NCBI GenBank assembly: GCA_963693305.1 | Contig: OY855906.1 | Coordinates: 12,795,602-12,859,601, forward strand | Source: Meandrina meandrites | Lineage: Eukaryota; Cnidaria; Anthozoa; Scleractinia; Meandrinidae | Reading direction: 5' to 3' | DNA length: 64,000 nucleotides | In this document: positions 23,804-34,085 of the stretch, piece by piece | Layout of the letters: the number at the start of each line of letters is the position of its first letter | Numbering within the stretch: position 1 is the stretch's first letter | Translations under genes and position numbers: made by a program | The notes under the pieces: generated by a model | Seen by the model: the letters and a program-made list of their open reading frames with translations, nothing else | Database searches by the model: none | Told to the model about the DNA's origin: nothing

Positions 23804-24267
23804 ACAAGTTACATTATTTGTTTTTTTCTGGAACACTTTCATTTACTGTAGGGAGGCTTGTACTCACCAAAGTGTATAAATGCTTCAAACTCCACGCAAA
23901 ACCAAGTAGAATTGCCCCAAATAGAACGCCTTCCTTGCCATTCTCACTCAACCAAGCGTGTCAGACGCTGAAAGCTCACAAAAGAACTGTAAGACAACCA
24001 TACGACGTCAAAAATGTATTCCAATGTTGTCCGATGTTGTCCGCCATCTTGTGACCTCGTGAGTCGAGTCTAGACACCAGGTTTCACGCGGTCACAATCC
24101 AAATGGCGTTTTCAAGCAAAAAGCTGAAGGTGAAGAATATCTTGACTATCTTGCAAACCGCAAGCCGAAAAAAATTCGATAAATTCTTGTTCTTAGGCCA
24201 TCGTAGCTTGATGAAAAATATGAGGCAAACAGCGGTGATTAGCATGGTAAAATACCGCCTCTTACTA

Positions 24268-24404
24268 AACTTGACGTTTCGTTTGCGAGAAGTAAAATGC
24301 AAACAGCGGCAACAAACATAACAAATAAACTACGCATGGTTTGAAAAATAATCTAAAATTTACTTGACGTTTCGCATGCCACAGCACGCATCTTCAAAAG
24401 TGAC
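24268..24404 (-). ncRNA. Hammerhead-like repeat pair, likely Penelope-associated (candidate)
   Basis: On the minus strand, bases 24404-24362 read TTGAAGA, a GC-rich imperfect stem-loop (TGCGTGC TGTG GCATGC), then GAAACGTCAAGT. GAAAC followed directly by GUC, with the self-complementary ACGU, is how type I hammerheads with a minimal stem III look. The first core base is T where C is expected, which would weaken or abolish cleavage. A second GAAACGTCAAGT lies at 24269-24281. The relation to the GIY-YIG relic 2.5 kb upstream (same strand) is inferred. Confidence 0.35.
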
Positions 24405-24419
24405 GGTTATAAAAAAAAA

Positions 24420-26895
24420 ACGAAAGATTTAAAACCTAAACATACAAAGCGAGGTACTGGTAACTAATTAAAACATAGGCACGCTAAGCGTGCAGGAGTT
24501 ATTTTTTCAATTGATTGGGTGGGGGTGTTAGCCCTGTTGGGATGGTCCATTTCATGGGTTGAGCTATTTGTGCATGGTTCATGTGCACGGTCTATCGTGC
24601 CGACTAAGAGCTACTTTTGTAAAAATAACTCAAAAACAATTTAAAAAGAAATTGTGCAAATGTTCTAAAATTAGGCTGCTTTCCCTTGTAAATATGACTA
24701 TGGTGTGCAACCGATCGATCGAACCATACCGTTGAAGACAATAAATATGTCAGTAATTTCTTCAAAAGTAAACAGAAAAACATATCTGGTGGTCACTTTT
24801 AAGGTTACCTTGATGTTTAACTATCCATCCCCTTTCATTCCAAGCCGAAAGAAAACCGCTAAGTACATCAGAACATGGATTGAAAACTGTTGACAACATT
24901 TACCGTAAAAATGATCACAAAATCGCAAACATGCTCTCTAAGAAAGACAAATTGACCCAGAAATTGCAAACGAATAGCCAGATGGAACAAGAACAAAGTA
25001 TTCTAGGGGGTTTCTGAAATGGCTCCGTTATTTTCATCATCAATATAAAACAGAAACCTTTCTGCAAGCAAGTACGTGTTTCTTTCGACGAACGCGAGAA
25101 ACAAACAACTCTAGTCACCAGTGCATTTCGGCCAAACCACGTGACGATTTTACTTGGACTGGTACAATTTTAATTTCGCAACCAGAAGCAGAAACGTGCC
25201 CTAACTTGTAAGCGTAACATCATCAGTACCGATATTCCCACGGCCGTGCTAAAAATAGCTTTCGATGAAGTTGTGTGACACGCTTGACTGCACACCCAAA
25301 AAGCTAGTCTTCTTTTTGTTGTTTTTTGCGTGACGAGCCCAAACAACGGCTTCAAAGGAGACTACCAAAAAGCTGTCTGTCTTTTTTTCTTTTGCCTATG
25401 AGTAAACGTAACTGCAACCGCTTTGCGTTGGGAATATTTAATACACTAAAAAGGTATTTCGTCAGCCATGGAATGCGCTGACGTTGCAGCTTTCACTTTC
25501 GGTACGTGACAAACAAGATTATATTTACTTTGCATGTTTATTTCGCCAGAAGCGACGGTCGCTAATTTGTTTGCAATTTTGCGACTATTTCTTGTCGGTT
25601 TAGCCAGTTGAAGTGAATCTTTTGGCTGTTTCATCGAGGCGAGTTCAGAGATCTGAAGAAAATAAATTTGGCCGACGTAAACACTTGCAAGCATTACGTC
25701 ATTGGTACGAAAATAACCGCATTGCACCGCCATACTACTAAAGATAGCCATCAACAATGCGAAGCTTGAAACGCGAGACTCGCACAACGACTACTATACC
25801 TTCCTACGGCCCTCACTCGCGGCACAAATGATGATTTTCTCTTGCTGTGCCATCCAACCACGTTGTCAAAACACCTCATTTAATATTTGCCGGGCAGACA
25901 AAACGTGCCCTTGTAACATCATCACGTCATGAGCTTTTCAAACGATCGTACAATAAATAACTCATGACCGCCCATGTGAAGTCCTACTATTCCTAAGCAG
26001 GAAACGTCGAACCGTCTCCGGCCACATTCCAACCTCACGAAAATACCAATTATTTGGCAACTTTCAAACCCAAATAAACGCACATGCCTCGACCTATTAC
26101 AATTACGTTATTCTTAATTTGGGAGGAAAATTTTGAGAGATTTGTGGTCGCTCGTGTTATTACTTAGCCAAAGCTCCTACTAATAGGAAAACTACTAATG
26201 CTATACTTTTAACCGAGAGAAAACAGTTTAAACACCGCGTGGTTAGAATCTCAAAGATTTCTCGTTTAATTTTTTTAACACTCGCCCTTACAAACAACCC
26301 ACAGTGCATCAGTTTGTTCCATTTGGGGACCAAAACAAAACGTTGCGCAAACCCGCAACACTGACATTAAAAATGGAAGTCACAACATTTATTCTCAATA
26401 CACATATTTATTCTACTCAAAAACATCATAAAATTTAAAATAAAGTGGTCAACAAATACTATACCCATATTCTGTCGTCAACTGAACTAGTTGATTCGGT
26501 AAACCGAGAGAATCACCTTCACCACCATCAAATTTCCAAACACTTTTCGGTTTCAGAACCCACACACAATGTTCTCACCCAAAGCTACATAAAAATCAAG
26601 AACTGGAATAGAGACTTCAGACCAACACGGCCCAATAAGGTTGAATCTATAGCAAAACAAAAATGGCCGTACCTTGAACCGAAAACAAATTATTCATAAA
26701 AACGATCCATACATACAAGCCGCAATTTGATTGGTCCTTGATAGAATCCCAAATCTGATTGGTGTGAAATACATACATGAATGATCCACCCAACCATCCA
26801 TCCACCATCCACCCACTTAATAGCCAAATACGTCTTCACGCCGACTAAGAGTTATTTTTTTGAAAAAAATAACTCAACAATAATGAAAACAAAAG
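24420..26895. other. Probably repeat-derived; one unassigned open frame
   Basis: CGACTAAGAGCTACTTTTGT at about 24600 recurs as CGACTAAGAGTTATTTTTTT at about 26842, so the two ends of this stretch share sequence and may belong to one element. A 113-codon minus-strand frame (25446-25787) has no domain I recognise and may be repeat-derived. A short CATCCACC-rich patch lies at 26780-26820. Confidence 0.4.
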
Positions 26896-26902
26896 GTGGG
26901 AG

Positions 26903-27298
26903 CTAATAGAGCCACAGGTTTTCACGGCCAACATTGTCATTAAGGGTGGGTTTTAAGTCCCGTATAAACAATGTTTCTTTTATTTTACAATGTAAATCAC
27001 AACGTCCACTGGCTAAGACCTCGAAATGGTCCCATTTGATGTTGTGGCCGGTGGAGATTGCGTGATCAGCAACAGCGGAGGCGTGACCCACTTGCGTAAG
27101 GGCTTTAAAATGCTCGACCTTTCTGTCATGCAGTTGTCGCTTTGTTTTGCCGATATAGAAAGCGTCACAATCCCAGCAACTGCCTCTGTATACGACCTTA
27201 GATTTTTGCGAGCGATTCAAACGATCTTTCCAAGGAAAAAAGGACTTAATCCGCTACGGAGAAATTTGAACTGTCAAGATATTCAAATGCCAATATAA
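26903..27298 (-). pseudogene. Penelope-like element GIY-YIG endonuclease domain (fragment)
   Basis: Minus-strand translation gives a GIY-YIG nuclease domain of the kind at the C terminus of Penelope-like retroelements. Visible parts are VVYRGSCWDCDAFYIGKTKR with the YIG core and a Cys pair, then basic RQLHDRKVEHF, a His-rich AVADHAISTGH segment, the helix with IKETLFIRDLKPTLN holding the catalytic-type Glu and Asn, and a short tail before the stop at 26903. The frame is open upstream to about 27298 without an ATG in good context, and no reverse-transcriptase region is recognisable beyond it. It is a 5'-truncated copy. In intact elements this domain nicks DNA to prime reverse transcription. 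Confidence 0.85.
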
Positions 27299-27299
27299 G

Positions 27300-28220
27300 C
27301 CGATCTAAAATAGGTCTGCACACAATATTAATTAAAACACGTGATAAAACAAGTGGTCACACCCCCTTTAGCGCGATAACAATTTGTAGGGAATCCCCCT
27401 TTTTAGTGGAAACATTAAAGCATCAATATTAAAACAAAACAAAATTAAGCTAGTAAGCTTACTAAGATAAGGAGTTTTAACCTTTAACCTTTAATGGCCA
27501 TTTTGTAGGTGTACCCTACTGTTTTCGTAAGAAAAGACACGTGGTCACACATCTGCAAAGTCTCAGCAATTTAAGATCGGTTAATATTCTCACTTTATTT
27601 AATTTATCGTTTTCGTATGATCCGTTCCACCAGACGATTGATCCCGAAGACGACATTCCCGAAAATTAATGGACGAGTTATGATAATTCATTCGTATATT
27701 TTTAACAAAATGATTGCATATAAGAGAGTACCCATTATGTTACATTTTCCTGTTTTGCGTGCACATAACTTAATGTTGTATTGAGTCAAAATAAACTAAC
27801 TTCTTTATCGAGTGAGAAAAGTACGAAATTTCTTTTTTTTTTTTTTCACGCGTTTTTTATTTCTCGAACAATTAGCGATGATTAAGTAAAATATATTATC
27901 TGTAAAGCTTTGTTGTTCAGCAGTTTAATTGGTGGTGTTTCGGCCAGGGTTAACCCTCGGCAACCCTTGTTACAGGATTCTATTGCAGGACTTCTGCCTG
28001 TGCTCTTTTTGCACACCTGGGTGGAGACATTTTCCGTAAGACGCAGCACACGAGTCGACCAGCACCTCATTGAACATCTCACATGATTGGCCATAAGAAC
28101 AATAGGACAAAGGGCACAAACAATGCCCCTATCCCTGAAGACAATGAGCAATATTGTTTTAGAATGCCTCTGAAATTAGAGGTTCACAAGAGGTACTGGA
28201 CTACTCCAGCACACAGGCAA
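27300..28220. other. Unassigned DNA left of the DIRS-like element
   Basis: AT-rich up to 27890. From 27920 to 28220 composition is more balanced and an open frame (27882-28151 minus) crosses it, but no domain was recognised. This stretch is the left flank into which the 28221 element inserted. Confidence 0.4.
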
Positions 28221-28334
28221 TTTCCTTCTCCCTCACTCCGTTCGTACGAAGGAAAATCATTTTCCTTCTCCAGAACGCTGAAGCATAACACAAACACACA
28301 AAACTGTAAGGCAGGCAGAGTGAGAGCACCTGCC
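28221..28334. repeat. Split direct repeat A1 (left terminus of DIRS-like element)
   Basis: Begins TTTCCTTCTCCCTCACTCC and ends GTGAGAGCACCTGCC. It is identical by eye to A2 at 32166-32279 over 114 bp. In coding orientation it lies 3' of the recombinase ORF and forms the downstream terminus. Confidence 0.85.
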
Positions 28335-28429
28335 CGACGATGCTTTAATTCATTTCACACTAAGCTAGGCAAATAAGTACAAACAATGTGAGGAGGGAAA
28401 ACCGGCTACATCTTTACGACTCAAAAAGC

Positions 28430-29437
28430 CTAAGTAGGAAAATATTTAGTTAGTTGTAACCTACTTTCCAGAGAATCTTTAACATACATATTCTTAGCTT
28501 TCTCCGATTTCCATCGCCCGTGAAGCATTAATAACCTATCAGAAGCACCTGATTTCATAAGATTGTCTGCTATAAAGGTAGCACCGCCTGATCTAAGGCT
28601 GTGAGTACTATAAGGGATGGAGTTAATCCCTATAGCTGAAAGCGATTCTTTAATTAGCTCTCTACACCTAGTATAACTTAGTCTCCTAGGGCCAAGAGTA
28701 TACAAATTGCCCTTCTTGACAAATTTAAGGGTTCTAAAAATGTGAGCAGATGAACTTAGATCAATACTTGCTGCTGAAAGATAACGGGCTAATAATGAAT
28801 GAGGACATGCAAGACCACCACTTTTAGAAATAAACACAATATTGCCTAGCCTATATTGATCAGTTTTGCTATGCTTAACATTAATCTCTAGATGATCATC
28901 AAAAACTACAATATCCGAAGCCTGTATATCCAAAAACTCATTAACCCTGAAGAGGCCATAAAAGCCTAAAACAAAAATTAATGCTGTACGTAAACCACTA
29001 AGATTACAGCCTTCATAAGCAAACTTAATACAAATTCGACGTATCATATCAGGAGTAATAGGCTCCTTTTTTCTGACTGGTCTGCTAAACACACGTTTAC
29101 TAACCTCTACAATGTTGCGAGATAGTGCAGAATCAACTGGATTACCTTGTATCCCGTATGGAATGAGATCATGGACCCATTTTAACGCACAAAACGCAGA
29201 CAAAACAACAGCATATGATTTTTTGGTTTCGTGAAGATTAGACAGGTATTCAGATATAAGTAAACTATCACAAGGCAAAACCAATCTTAAGCCTCTGGAC
29301 TTCATATAAAGACAGAAAAGCCTGTATTGAGCGACATACTTTTTAACAGAAGAATTAGCCCTAGACGATAAAACTTGCTTCAGCATTAAACGCCTTTTGG
29401 CAAGAGAGGTCCGTCCCCAAGTGGCTTCAGTCAAATC
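28430..29437 (-). CDS. Tyrosine recombinase of the DIRS-like element
   Basis: The open frame of about 335 residues has an N-terminal helical SAM-like DNA-binding region (residues about 20-125) and a C-terminal catalytic domain. The active-site set is complete: Arg163 in GLFRVNEF, Lys190 in KHSKTDQ, His278 and Arg281 in HSLRSGG, His305 in MLHGRW, and the nucleophile Tyr317 in KNMYVKD. It would integrate a circular DNA copy without making target duplications. There is no ATG at the 5' end. Instead a strong 3' splice site (TTTTTGCTTCCTTAG, ending 29438) immediately precedes GAT TTG ACT GAA, so the ORF is probably the 3' exon of a spliced transcript; the first internal ATG (residue 17) is the alternative start. 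It has no stops or frameshifts, unlike gag and pol of the same copy. Confidence 0.9.
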   Translation of the reverse strand, partial: DLTEATWGRTSLAKRRLMLKQVLSSRANSSVKKYVAQYRLFCLYMKSRGLRLVLPCDSLLISEYLSNLHETKKSYAVVLSAFCALKWVHDLIPYGIQGNPVDSALSRNIVEVSKRVFSRPVRKKEPITPDMIRRICIKFAYEGCNLSGLRTALIFVLGFYGLFRVNEFLDIQASDIVVFDDHLEINVKHSKTDQYRLGNIVFISKSGGLACPHSLLARYLSAASIDLSSSAHIFRTLKFVKKGNLYTLGPRRLSYTRCRELIKESLSAIGINSIPYSTHSLRSGGATFIADNLMKSGASDRLLMLHGRWKSEKAKNMYVKDSLESRLQLTKYFPT

Positions 29438-29514
29438 CTAAGGAAGCAAAAATACTAAGAGATAATATTAAATAGAGGGAAGGGGTTGTACTTATACCGA
29501 TTTAGCACCGGCGA

Positions 29515-29640
29515 AAAGTTTAAGAAAAAATCCATAGCCAACCGGCCAAAGTCCGCTGCCATCCGGCTGGACCATAAAGCCAAACGGCTAAAAGAGTTCG
29601 CTGCCATCCGGCTAGAACCTGATGCCAACCGGCTCCAAGG
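29515..29640. repeat. Short tandem repeat in the RNase H to recombinase interval
   Basis: Two and a half units of about 60 bp containing GCCAACCGGC / TCGCTGCCATCCGGCT. They lie in the non-coding gap between the end of the RNase H region (29694) and the recombinase splice acceptor (29438). Confidence 0.7.
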
Positions 29641-29693
29641 AATGCCAAAAAAGGCTTGAAAATCCTAATACAATAACACAGCGTGTATAATGT

Positions 29694-31640
29694 TTAAGTA
29701 CGATCAAGTCGGCTTGTGATGACACCGTCAGAAAAATTAAGTTTGACAGCGATGATAAAACCATTCCAACTTGACGAGCCTAACAGTGAGTTAGTGTTGT
29801 GCCCTAAACGCAACGCTAGCGCACCTTCGAAGAATGCGTAATCAACAACAACTCCAAAACTTATTGACCAACAGTGGCCAAAAAGGAGCAGACGGCCAAT
29901 GCGGAGCAATTAACGTTCCACTGGCACGAGATCTAAACATGAAAATGAGAACTTTAGACAAAATTGGAATCCGTGGTACAAGTAGACAATTTTTGCCTCG
30001 CCAGTCCTGGAAAAACGCATCCACACCTGACGTCGCAGGGTTCCAGAATCGTGAAAAATATTTTGGAACTTTTTTGTTGTAGTGAGAGGCAAAACAATCC
30101 ACAGTATATGGCCCCCAAAGACCGTCTAGCTGCTGAAAAAACTCGGGGGCAAGTTCCCAATCATCATAATCAATTATCTTGCTGAGGTAATCCGCCTTAT
30201 CATTGAGAGATCGGGGCACCCACTGAATGTCCAAAACAATTCCCAATTTAAAGCAAAGCGAAAAAATATCAAAAGCTAACTTGTGAAGATTAAAGTGCAT
30301 ACTACCAACTTGCGCAATTCTTGCGGCCCCCTGGTTATCGGTAAACCACTTGACTCTTGAATTAGGCAGAAAAGAACTGAATGAACTAAGGACGAACTGC
30401 ACAGCTAATAATTCACGGTAAGTGGAACTCTCCTGACGTTCAGCCTCAGTAAACATCCTATGAGCACAAATATCTTTGCCGTCAATATGGCCAGCGCAAG
30501 CAACATCACTTGCATCTGAATAAATAGAAACAAATGGAGTGACCGAATCTGACACGCTTCTAGTGTTAACGGAACGGAGATTGTTCTTCCAAAACTCAAG
30601 TTCAACTACACAGTATCTATCAAGCAAAAATACACTATCCCAATCTTGGGCGGCAGCCACAGACATCTGACAATGCCTGGTCATAATTCGAGCGAGGTTT
30701 CCTAAAACGGGACTCATAGATATGATCTTTCCAACAATGGAAGCCAAACTTCTTGCTGATAACGCACGAGGTTATAGGGCGCTGTCAAAGTGGGACAAGG
30801 CCTTATCTATTCTCGACTCAGTAATGCTAATGTTTCCTAGAATCCCATCCCAAACAATACCAAGCCAAACAATAAATTGTACAGGAACCCAAACTGACTT
30901 GTCCTCATTAGATATGAAGCCCGCCGCGGCAAGGTCTGATCTAAGAATGTTCGAATGAATTTGGCTCAACGACTCAGTAGACTCAACGTCAAAACCATCA
31001 TCAAGGTAAATAACGGCACGTATTCCCTGAGATCTCCAATGCTTTACTAAAGGTCTGAGCAACTTGGTGAAAATGTAAGGCGCCGAAGATAACCCAGAAC
31101 GGGAGAACTGTAAACATAAAGAAACTAGGTTCCCCATCAGACATCACCCAGCTAAAACCGAGGAATGGCTGGTGTTCTGGAAAAAAATCCAAATGATGAT
31201 ATCTACTTTTGAGGTCAAATTTGGTGAAGTAGCTACCTTTCTCAAAATAGTCTAGCCCAACTCCCCAGTCCTCGAACTTGAATTTTCGCTTAAAAACGTG
31301 GTGATTGATGTACCTTAAATCCAAAATCAAACGTCTTTTCCCGCAACTTTGAACCGAAACAGAAAGCGGATTGATAACGTAGAGGCAACTCTTCCGAACT
31401 TGACAAACTCTTCCCGATAGAAGCAACTCAAAAATAGCTGAGTGAACGAACTCGGAATGTTCTAAAGCAGAACGGTTATTACTAAATTCTGCTGGAAGCG
31501 GAGAAACATAAAACGGGATTTTGTAACCTTCTCTAATACAGTCGATGATAAAAGGTGGTGCGCCAATGTTCTCCCAAAAACACAACATGAGCTTTAAGTC
31601 TCCCCTTAACACCTGGCGGAACTGTACCAGGGACCAGTGA
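29694..31640 (-). pseudogene. Reverse transcriptase - RNase H region of the DIRS-like element (broken)
   Basis: RT starts near 31640 (VKGRLKAH, then FWENIGAPPFIIDC) and includes the LDLRYINHHVFK and FDLKSRYHHLDF blocks and the catalytic YLDD at 30997-31008. RNase H follows with IYSDAS (Asp near 30516), the Glu in STYRELLAVQF and TDNQGAARIA, then the DIRS-type extension with TVDCFASHYNK, GVDAFFQDW and APHWPSAPFWPLL, ending near 29694. The frame is broken four times: an extra T in a T run near 31575, an extra T near 31112 (just before SSAPYIF), an in-frame TAA at 30772-30774, and a frame change near 29865. All catalytic motifs survive between the breaks, so inactivation is recent or some breaks are sequence errors. 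Removing the breaks is not attempted here. Confidence 0.88.
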
Positions 31641-31722
31641 ACCAGACTCTACCTCAAAAGAAGGCAAAAAGAAATTTTCTACCTTAATGATATCTTCGAA
31701 ACATCCGACCGCATCATCATGT

Positions 31723-31910
31723 TCAAATAGTTGACTGTCGCTCGTCTGGTCTGCGGGATTGCTCTCCAGATGTACTGCCTGAGCCAAGCCTGGTTGTGTT
31801 TCTGTAATTCCCGAATCCAGGACCGTCGCTGAGCCTCCCGCAACTTGAACTCCAGTGACCTCTCTTTCCGCATCTGAAGCAGATGTCTGCTGGAGAAGGC
31901 ATTCTACGGC
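31723..31910 (-). CDS. Gag exon 2 with CCHC zinc knuckle (DIRS-like element)
   Basis: The 3' splice site CGTTTTTCAG ends at 31911, and the exon begins GCCGTAGAATG. It encodes a CCHC nucleic-acid-binding knuckle, CFRCGKRGHWSSSC, followed by a Gly/Ser/Arg-rich tail and a stop at 31723. Joined to exon 1 the phase is correct (G|GC makes a Gly codon), giving a continuous basic junction. The pol frame starts in a different register downstream, so pol would need a frameshift or a separate transcript. Confidence 0.7.
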
Positions 31911-31988
31911 CTGAAAAACGAAAAAACAAAGAACGCACAGCAGAAAACCTTCACTGAAGAAAAAATAAAAACGTAGAAAAAATAAACA

Positions 31989-32167
31989 AAACAAACAAGA
32001 AATCTACAAGCACCGTCGAGTAGTGTCGCACTTGATGAATATATCAACCTATTCACTCCTTTTATATATTCCAACTGGAGTCTCGAGAGACTCCACGTGC
32101 TAACACAAGATGTGTTAGCATAAATCATATGCATGCTCACGCTGAACTTCCGAAGGAAAATACATTT
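31989..32167. repeat. Split direct repeat B1 (internal)
   Basis: 179 bp identical by eye to B2 (32879-33057). It abuts A2 with a TTT overlap at 32166-32168, reproducing the junction of the two element ends. It lies in the gag intron. Confidence 0.85.
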
Positions 32168-32279
32168 TCCTTCTCCCTCACTCCGTTCGTACGAAGGAAA
32201 ATCATTTTCCTTCTCCAGAACGCTGAAGCATAACACAAACACACAAAACTGTAAGGCAGGCAGAGTGAGAGCACCTGCC
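32166..32279. repeat. Split direct repeat A2 (internal)
   Basis: 114 bp identical by eye to A1 (28221-28334). Together with B1 it forms the contiguous terminus-to-terminus junction inside the gag intron. Confidence 0.85.
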
Positions 32280-32318
32280 TGCCACGTTGAAAAAACAAAG
32301 AAAGGGCAAAGAGCATAC

Positions 32319-32865
32319 CTCGAAAAAGAGACCGGTCGTCAGCAGCGCGAGAAGTATGAGCACTGAGGGGAACCTTAATCTTCTCGGATTTTTTAAAAGC
32401 ATTTTGCTTCTTCTTCTTGAAAGCCCTCTCCTGCGCCTTCCTGATCCTCTTCTCGTCGTCCGAATCACTAGCTAACTCCTCCGCCTCGTATTCCTTCACC
32501 GCAAGCCAACCTGCTTCGCTCTTGTCAGCCAGTTTTATGATCTTCTGACGATGTCGCAAACGTTTTCTTAAGTCCTCAACCTTTTCAGCCGCTTTGTCGA
32601 CGTCGCGCAAGCCAAGAAAATTAGCGGCTTCGTCTACCGTCGCCTAAAGTTCGAAGTTAAACAGGAACTGGTCTTTGTTGCCTTGGAACTTAAGCTTGCT
32701 GGCCTCAGACGCTCTTTGCAATTTTCCAGTTTCACTTGACGATTGCGAGCTTAATCCCGACAAAAGATTTTTAATCTTGTGGTCAAGGTACGTTTTAAAA
32801 CGTTCGAAAACGTCCTCCGTAGCAGTCTCTTTAGGGTTCTTCGAAGTTTCGGGACTCGAGGGCAT
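32319..32865 (-). pseudogene. Gag exon 1 of the DIRS-like element, one in-frame stop
   Basis: ATG at 32865 follows the B2 promoter repeat directly. The first 73 codons (MPSSPETSKNPKETATEDVF...) are acidic/serine-rich and helical and end in an in-frame TAG at 32644-32646. The same frame continues as a long coiled-coil-like stretch ([20 protein letters not shown]), then [16 protein letters not shown] and the acidic [13 protein letters not shown], and a Lys-rich segment up to the splice donor at 32319. The organisation (coiled coil, acidic patch, then a zinc knuckle in the next exon) suits a structural nucleocapsid protein. The single stop makes this copy defective unless read through. Confidence 0.75.
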
Positions 32866-32878
32866 CTCAAACTCGATG

Positions 32879-33057
32879 AAACAAACAAGAAATCTACAAG
32901 CACCGTCGAGTAGTGTCGCACTTGATGAATATATCAACCTATTCACTCCTTTTATATATTCCAACTGGAGTCTCGAGAGACTCCACGTGCTAACACAAGA
33001 TGTGTTAGCATAAATCATATGCATGCTCACGCTGAACTTCCGAAGGAAAATACATTT
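32879..33057 (-). promoter_or_regulatory. Terminal repeat B2 with TATA-type promoter for gag
   Basis: This is the upstream terminus in coding orientation. It contains ATATATAAAAGGAGTG on the minus strand (near 32955), a short palindrome GAGTCTCGAGAGACTC just upstream, and TGCTAACACATCTTGTGTTAGCA, another inverted repeat. The gag ATG is about 90 bp downstream of the TATA-like box, a plausible pol II promoter layout. It is identical by eye to B1. Confidence 0.6.
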
Positions 33058-33059
33058 CC

Positions 33060-33840
33060 TGGCTGAGTTTAGATTTTATTTTTAATATTACAGGCCAGGT
33101 ACGTGCATACATGTACGAGTTGGTGTTTTTCACGAATAATACTGTAGCAGTTGTCGTAAAACAGTACTGGACTTGTTAGAGCTGTTTTTCAATCACTGTT
33201 TTTCATCAAAACTCCAGTAGGAAATGTTTAATCCTGCATGTCCCTAGAGTAACCAACATTAAATTCATTCTTACAATATCGATACTTAAACAAGAGAGAA
33301 TTTAAAGGTTATGAGAATTTATAAGATGATCACCTAAAGGGTTTGCTTAGCAAATTCTCCAAACTGGTACTTTAAGAAAATGTATGAAAATCACTTAGGT
33401 GAGTTTGCATGTGGATATTGGGACTTACAGGGTAATGATGGGGAGCGGGAGGTGATGGAGGATAACACTTATAGGGGGGGTTGAAAGATTTTGGGGCGAA
33501 AAAAGTAGCAATTCTTCTATTAGTATTCTTGGTTTGCATGTGACGTCATAAAATTTTAAACTCATTATTGTTAGGTTTTCTAATTTGTTTTCCTACACTA
33601 GGTTGAAGATGACCTAGAAAAGAGTCTTTTTGCAAGTTTTCAGTCTTGTAGTGTCTGTCGCTTTAAAAATACAGCATTTTGAATTTCCTAATTTTAACCT
33701 TGCGTGACACGGAGATAGTGGCCGCGACAAAGCTGTAATGGTTGAAAAAAGGTCTCCTCTTATGGTTTTCAGCACTTAAAACATTTTAAAGTCTTAGGAG
33801 ATGTGTTTATGCGCATATATAAGAGCTTACGAGCGAAGAG
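33060..33840. other. Intergenic; nothing supported
   Basis: AT-rich with a short G-rich patch near 33470. No coding or repeat termini were recognised. Confidence 0.5.
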
Positions 33841-33844
33841 AAAG

Positions 33845-34085
33845 CGCTTTCATCGTAGAAGTGAATTTCAGATCATTTGGCGGCCATATTGGTGTACTAA
33901 AGTTGTACACCAACATGGCGTCTCCATACAAAGCTCTATAAATTTGCGTGAAACGTTTTGGCAAATAACTCAGAAACGGCGCATCACAGAGACCTGAGAC
34001 TTGGAGAAGTTTTTCTAGTGTAGGTCTGTTATAACATTTCATTTTCTTAGGTTCTTTCATTGAACGGTTTCTAATTTATTTTTTT
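33845..34085. mobile_element. Probable dispersed DNA repeat with internal hairpin
   Basis: GCCATATTGGTGTAC and GTACACCAACATGGC (33882-33920) form a 15-bp stem with one mismatch and a short loop. The following CTCAGAAACGGCGCATCACA...TTCATTGAACGGTTTCTAAT block looks like the body of a coral-type non-autonomous element. Termini were not found. Confidence 0.4.

Larger units (their letters stand above)
31911..32318 (-). other. Intron in gag that contains the internal repeats A2 and B1
   Basis: Donor GAG|GTATGC at 32318 and acceptor TTTTTCGTTTTTCAG at 31911 bound a 408-bp intron on the minus strand. It holds the complete A2 and B1 repeats (32279-31989), including a TATA-type promoter box (ATATATAAAAGG near 32066). 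Splicing would rejoin gag in frame; starting at the internal promoter would bypass gag exon 1. No transcript evidence is available here. Confidence 0.65.
28221..33057 (-). mobile_element. DIRS/Ngaro-type tyrosine-recombinase retrotransposon, nearly full length
   Basis: The 4,837-bp element is coded on the minus strand. Coding order from the right end is gag (32865 leftward, with an intron), reverse transcriptase and RNase H (about 31640-29694), and tyrosine recombinase (29437-28430). It has split direct repeats, not LTRs. A1 is 28221-28334 and A2 is 32166-32279 (114 bp, identical by eye). B1 is 31989-32167 and B2 is 32879-33057 (179 bp, identical by eye). On the plus strand the order is A1-ORFs-B1A2-gag exon 1-B2. 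The internal B1A2 joins the two outer ends exactly, as expected if the element integrates through a circle by recombinase. No target duplication flanks it (AGGCAA left, CCTGGC right). Gag and pol carry several breaks; the recombinase is open. Confidence 0.88.

Noticed and set aside
25446..25787. 113-codon minus-strand frame
   Set aside because: No recognisable motifs; probably part of a dispersed repeat, so not called a gene.
26445..26699. 84-codon plus-strand frame
   Set aside because: No motifs; lies in presumed repeat DNA next to the Penelope-like relic.
31904..32242. Open frames reading through the repeats at 32.0-32.2 kb and 32.9-33.0 kb
   Set aside because: They translate the B repeat (promoter region) and, in one case, intron sequence; the gag ATG is at 32865.
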